A program made the position numbers and the translations under genes. Shown piece by piece: positions 5,019 to 6,743 of a stretch of 6,743 bases of DNA (the stretch's first letter is position 1; each line of letters begins with the position of its first letter). This DNA is from an uncultured Burkholderiales bacterium. Its GTDB lineage: Bacteria > Pseudomonadota > Gammaproteobacteria > Burkholderiales > Burkholderiaceae_C. Under the pieces are notes generated by a model that saw only the letters and a list, made by a program, of their open reading frames with translations, had not been told where the DNA came from and made no database searches. The stretch lies in assembly GCA_903926695.1 (NCBI GenBank), contig CAIYKK010000577.1, forward strand, positions 1 to 6,743. The letters are read 5' to 3'.

Positions 5019-6743
5019 ATGATTGCCCAGGAATTAGAAGTCAGCTTGCACATGGCCTTTGTCGAGGCTCGCCAGCAGCGCCACGAGTTCATCACCGTTG
5101 AACACCTGTTGCTGGCCTTGCTGGACAACCCCAGTGCCGCTGAAGTGTTGCGGGCCTGTTCGGCCAATATTGACGATTTGCGCAAGTCCCTTGCCAACTT
5201 CATCAAGGACAACACGCCGCAGGTCGCCGGTAGCGACGAAGTGGACACACAGCCCACGCTGGGTTTCCAGCGCGTGATTCAGCGCGCCATCATGCACGTA
5301 CAGTCCACCGGCAGCGGCAAGAAGGAAGTCAACGGCGCCAATGTGCTGGTGGCAATTTTTGGCGAAAAAGATTCCCACGCGGTGTATTACCTGCACCAGC
5401 AGGGCGTCACGCGCCTGGATGTGGTCAATTTCATCGCCCACGGCATCAAGAAAAGCGATCCGCCCGAGCCCACCAAGCCCGGCGAAACCGCAGCCGAGAA
5501 TGAAGAAAGTACTGAGAAAAACGAAAAAGCCTCGCCGCTGGAGCAGTACACCGTCAACCTGAACCAGTTGGCCAAGGACGGCAAGATTGATCCGCTGATT
5601 GGCCGCCACTACGAAGTCGAGCGCGTCATTCAAATCCTGTGCCGCCGCCGCAAAAACAACCCGCTGCTGGTGGGCGAGGCCGGTGTGGGCAAAACGGCGA
5701 TTGCCGAGGGCTTGGCCTGGCGCATCACGCAAAAAGACGTGCCCGAAATCCTGGCCGAGGCCAGTGTGTATTCGCTTGACATGGGCGCGCTGCTGGCGGG
5801 CACCAAATACCGGGGCGATTTTGAGCAGCGCCTCAAGGGCGTTTTGAAAGCGCTGAAAGACAAGCCGCACGGCATTTTGTTTATCGACGAAATCCACACG
5901 CTGATTGGCGCAGGCGCGGCTTCGGGCGGCACGCTGGACGCGTCCAACCTGCTCAAGCCCGCGCTCAGTTCGGGCCAACTCAAGTGCATCGGCGCGACGA
6001 CATTCACCGAATACCGGGGCATTTTTGAAAAAGACGCGGCCTTGTCGCGGCGCTTCCAGAAGGTTGATGTGGTTGAGCCGTCAGTACAGGAAACCGTTGA
6101 AATTCTCAAGGGACTCAAATCGCGTTTTGAAGAGCACCACGGCGTGAAATACGCACTGGCAGCGCTGCAGGCGGCGGCTGAACTGAGCGCCAAGTACATC
6201 AACGACCGCCATCTGCCCGATAAGGCCATCGACGTGATTGACGAGGCGGGCGCTGCCCAGCGGATTTTGCCGCCTTCCAAGCGCAAGAAAACCATCACCA
6301 AAACGGAGGTGGAAGATATTGTCGCCAAGATCGCCCGCATCCCGCCCGCCAACGTCTCCAGCGATGATCGCGGCAAGCTCAAAACGCTGGAGCGCGATTT
6401 GAAAAGCGTGGTGTTCGGCCAGGACAAGGCGCTGGACGTGCTGGCGTCTTCGGTCAAGATGGCGCGCTCGGGGCTGGGCAAGGAAGACAAGCCCATTGGC
6501 TCGTTCCTGTTCTCCGGCCCCACGGGCGTGGGCAAGACCGAAGCGGCCAAGCAGCTCGCGTACATCATGGGCATCGAGCTGCTGCGCTTTGACATGTCCG
6601 AATACATGGAGCGCCACGCCGTGAGCCGCCTGATCGGCGCGCCGCCGGGCTATGTCGGTTTTGACCAGGGCGGCCTGCTGACCGAAGCGATCACCAAAAA
6701 ACCGCATTGCGTGCTGCTGCTCGACGAAATCGAAAAAGCGCAC
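5019..6743 (+). CDS. clpA: ATP-dependent Clp protease ATP-binding subunit ClpA (partial, C-terminus off the window)
   Basis: ClpA is a hexameric AAA+ unfoldase that threads substrates into ClpP. The frame is open from ATG 5019 to the right edge, 575 codons without interruption; E. coli ClpA is 758 residues, so about a quarter is missing. Visible in order: the N-domain (about 1-145, starting [14 protein letters not shown]) that docks ClpS, an acidic linker (about 147-172), and D1 with Walker A GEAGVGKT (219-226), pore loop KYRG (263-266), Walker B FIDE (288-291) and arginine fingers Arg344-Arg345. D2 follows with Walker A GPTGVGKT (500-507), pore loop GYVG (544-547) and Walker [11 protein letters not shown] at the edge. 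The two-AAA layout without a ClpB-type middle coiled coil, and the clpS neighbour, separate it from ClpB and ClpC. AAAGGA six bases before the ATG supports the start. It probably shares a transcript with clpS; no clear promoter is seen in the 69-base gap. Confidence 0.98.
   Translation, partial: MIAQELEVSLHMAFVEARQQRHEFITVEHLLLALLDNPSAAEVLRACSANIDDLRKSLANFIKDNTPQVAGSDEVDTQPTLGFQRVIQRAIMHVQSTGSGKKEVNGANVLVAIFGEKDSHAVYYLHQQGVTRLDVVNFIAHGIKKSDPPEPTKPGETAAENEESTEKNEKASPLEQYTVNLNQLAKDGKIDPLIGRHYEVERVIQILCRRRKNNPLLVGEAGVGKTAIAEGLAWRITQKDVPEILAEASVYSLDMGALLAGTKYRGDFEQRLKGVLKALKDKPHGILFIDEIHTLIGAGAASGGTLDASNLLKPALSSGQLKCIGATTFTEYRGIFEKDAALSRRFQKVDVVEPSVQETVEILKGLKSRFEEHHGVKYALAALQAAAELSAKYINDRHLPDKAIDVIDEAGAAQRILPPSKRKKTITKTEVEDIVAKIARIPPANVSSDDRGKLKTLERDLKSVVFGQDKALDVLASSVKMARSGLGKEDKPIGSFLFSGPTGVGKTEAAKQLAYIMGIELLRFDMSEYMERHAVSRLIGAPPGYVGFDQGGLLTEAITKKPHCVLLLDEIEKAH

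Noticed and set aside
5034..6607. Long minus-strand open frames (about 314 and 325 codons) opposite clpA
   Set aside because: They are antisense to an intact, strongly conserved clpA frame. Their predicted proteins show no recognisable domain, and such frames are expected opposite GC-rich coding DNA.

Overview
The window is GC-rich chromosomal DNA with a compact housekeeping layout. Protein content and gene order (exbB-exbD divergent from xseA, then sodB; clpS-clpA nearby) suggest a betaproteobacterium of the order Burkholderiales, most likely the family Comamonadaceae. That placement is judgement from protein character, not a database search. I see no mobile element, CRISPR array, rRNA or tRNA.

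Layout. Positions 1-1006, minus strand: a proton-channel pair, exbB (complete, probable TTG start) and exbD (starts on the base after the exbB stop and runs off the left edge). Positions 1007-1230: a divergent intergenic region with three DnaA-box-like 9-mers, one of them a perfect TTATCCACA on the minus strand. Positions 1231-3164, plus strand: xseA (exonuclease VII large subunit) and sodB (iron-type superoxide dismutase), closed by a hairpin terminator that can work in both directions. Positions 3245-4226, minus strand: an exported DUF192 protein and, upstream of it, a small exported Ala/Lys-rich repeat protein, separated by a terminator. Positions 4227-4583: a 357-base non-coding region with a 17-bp palindrome, a 20-bp palindrome and a plus-strand intrinsic terminator with no gene in front of it. 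Positions 4584-6743, plus strand: clpS and clpA (clpA runs off the right edge), the adaptor and unfoldase of the N-degron degradation pathway.

How the genes work together. ExbB and ExbD form an inner-membrane proton-driven motor. ClpS delivers proteins with destabilising N-termini to ClpA, which unfolds them for ClpP. XseA and SodB are separate DNA-repair and oxidative-defence functions that happen to be neighbours. The two minus-strand genes at 3245-4226 both encode secreted proteins of unknown role.

The genes are mostly ordinary; the most interesting material is non-coding. In 4413-4500 four short GC-rich segments can pair as 1:2 plus 3:4 (the latter a terminator) or as 2:3, the architecture of a transcription attenuator or of a small RNA, upstream of clpS. 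The DnaA-box cluster and the palindrome before the Ala/Lys-rich gene also deserve a look. No wholly new multi-gene system is evident.
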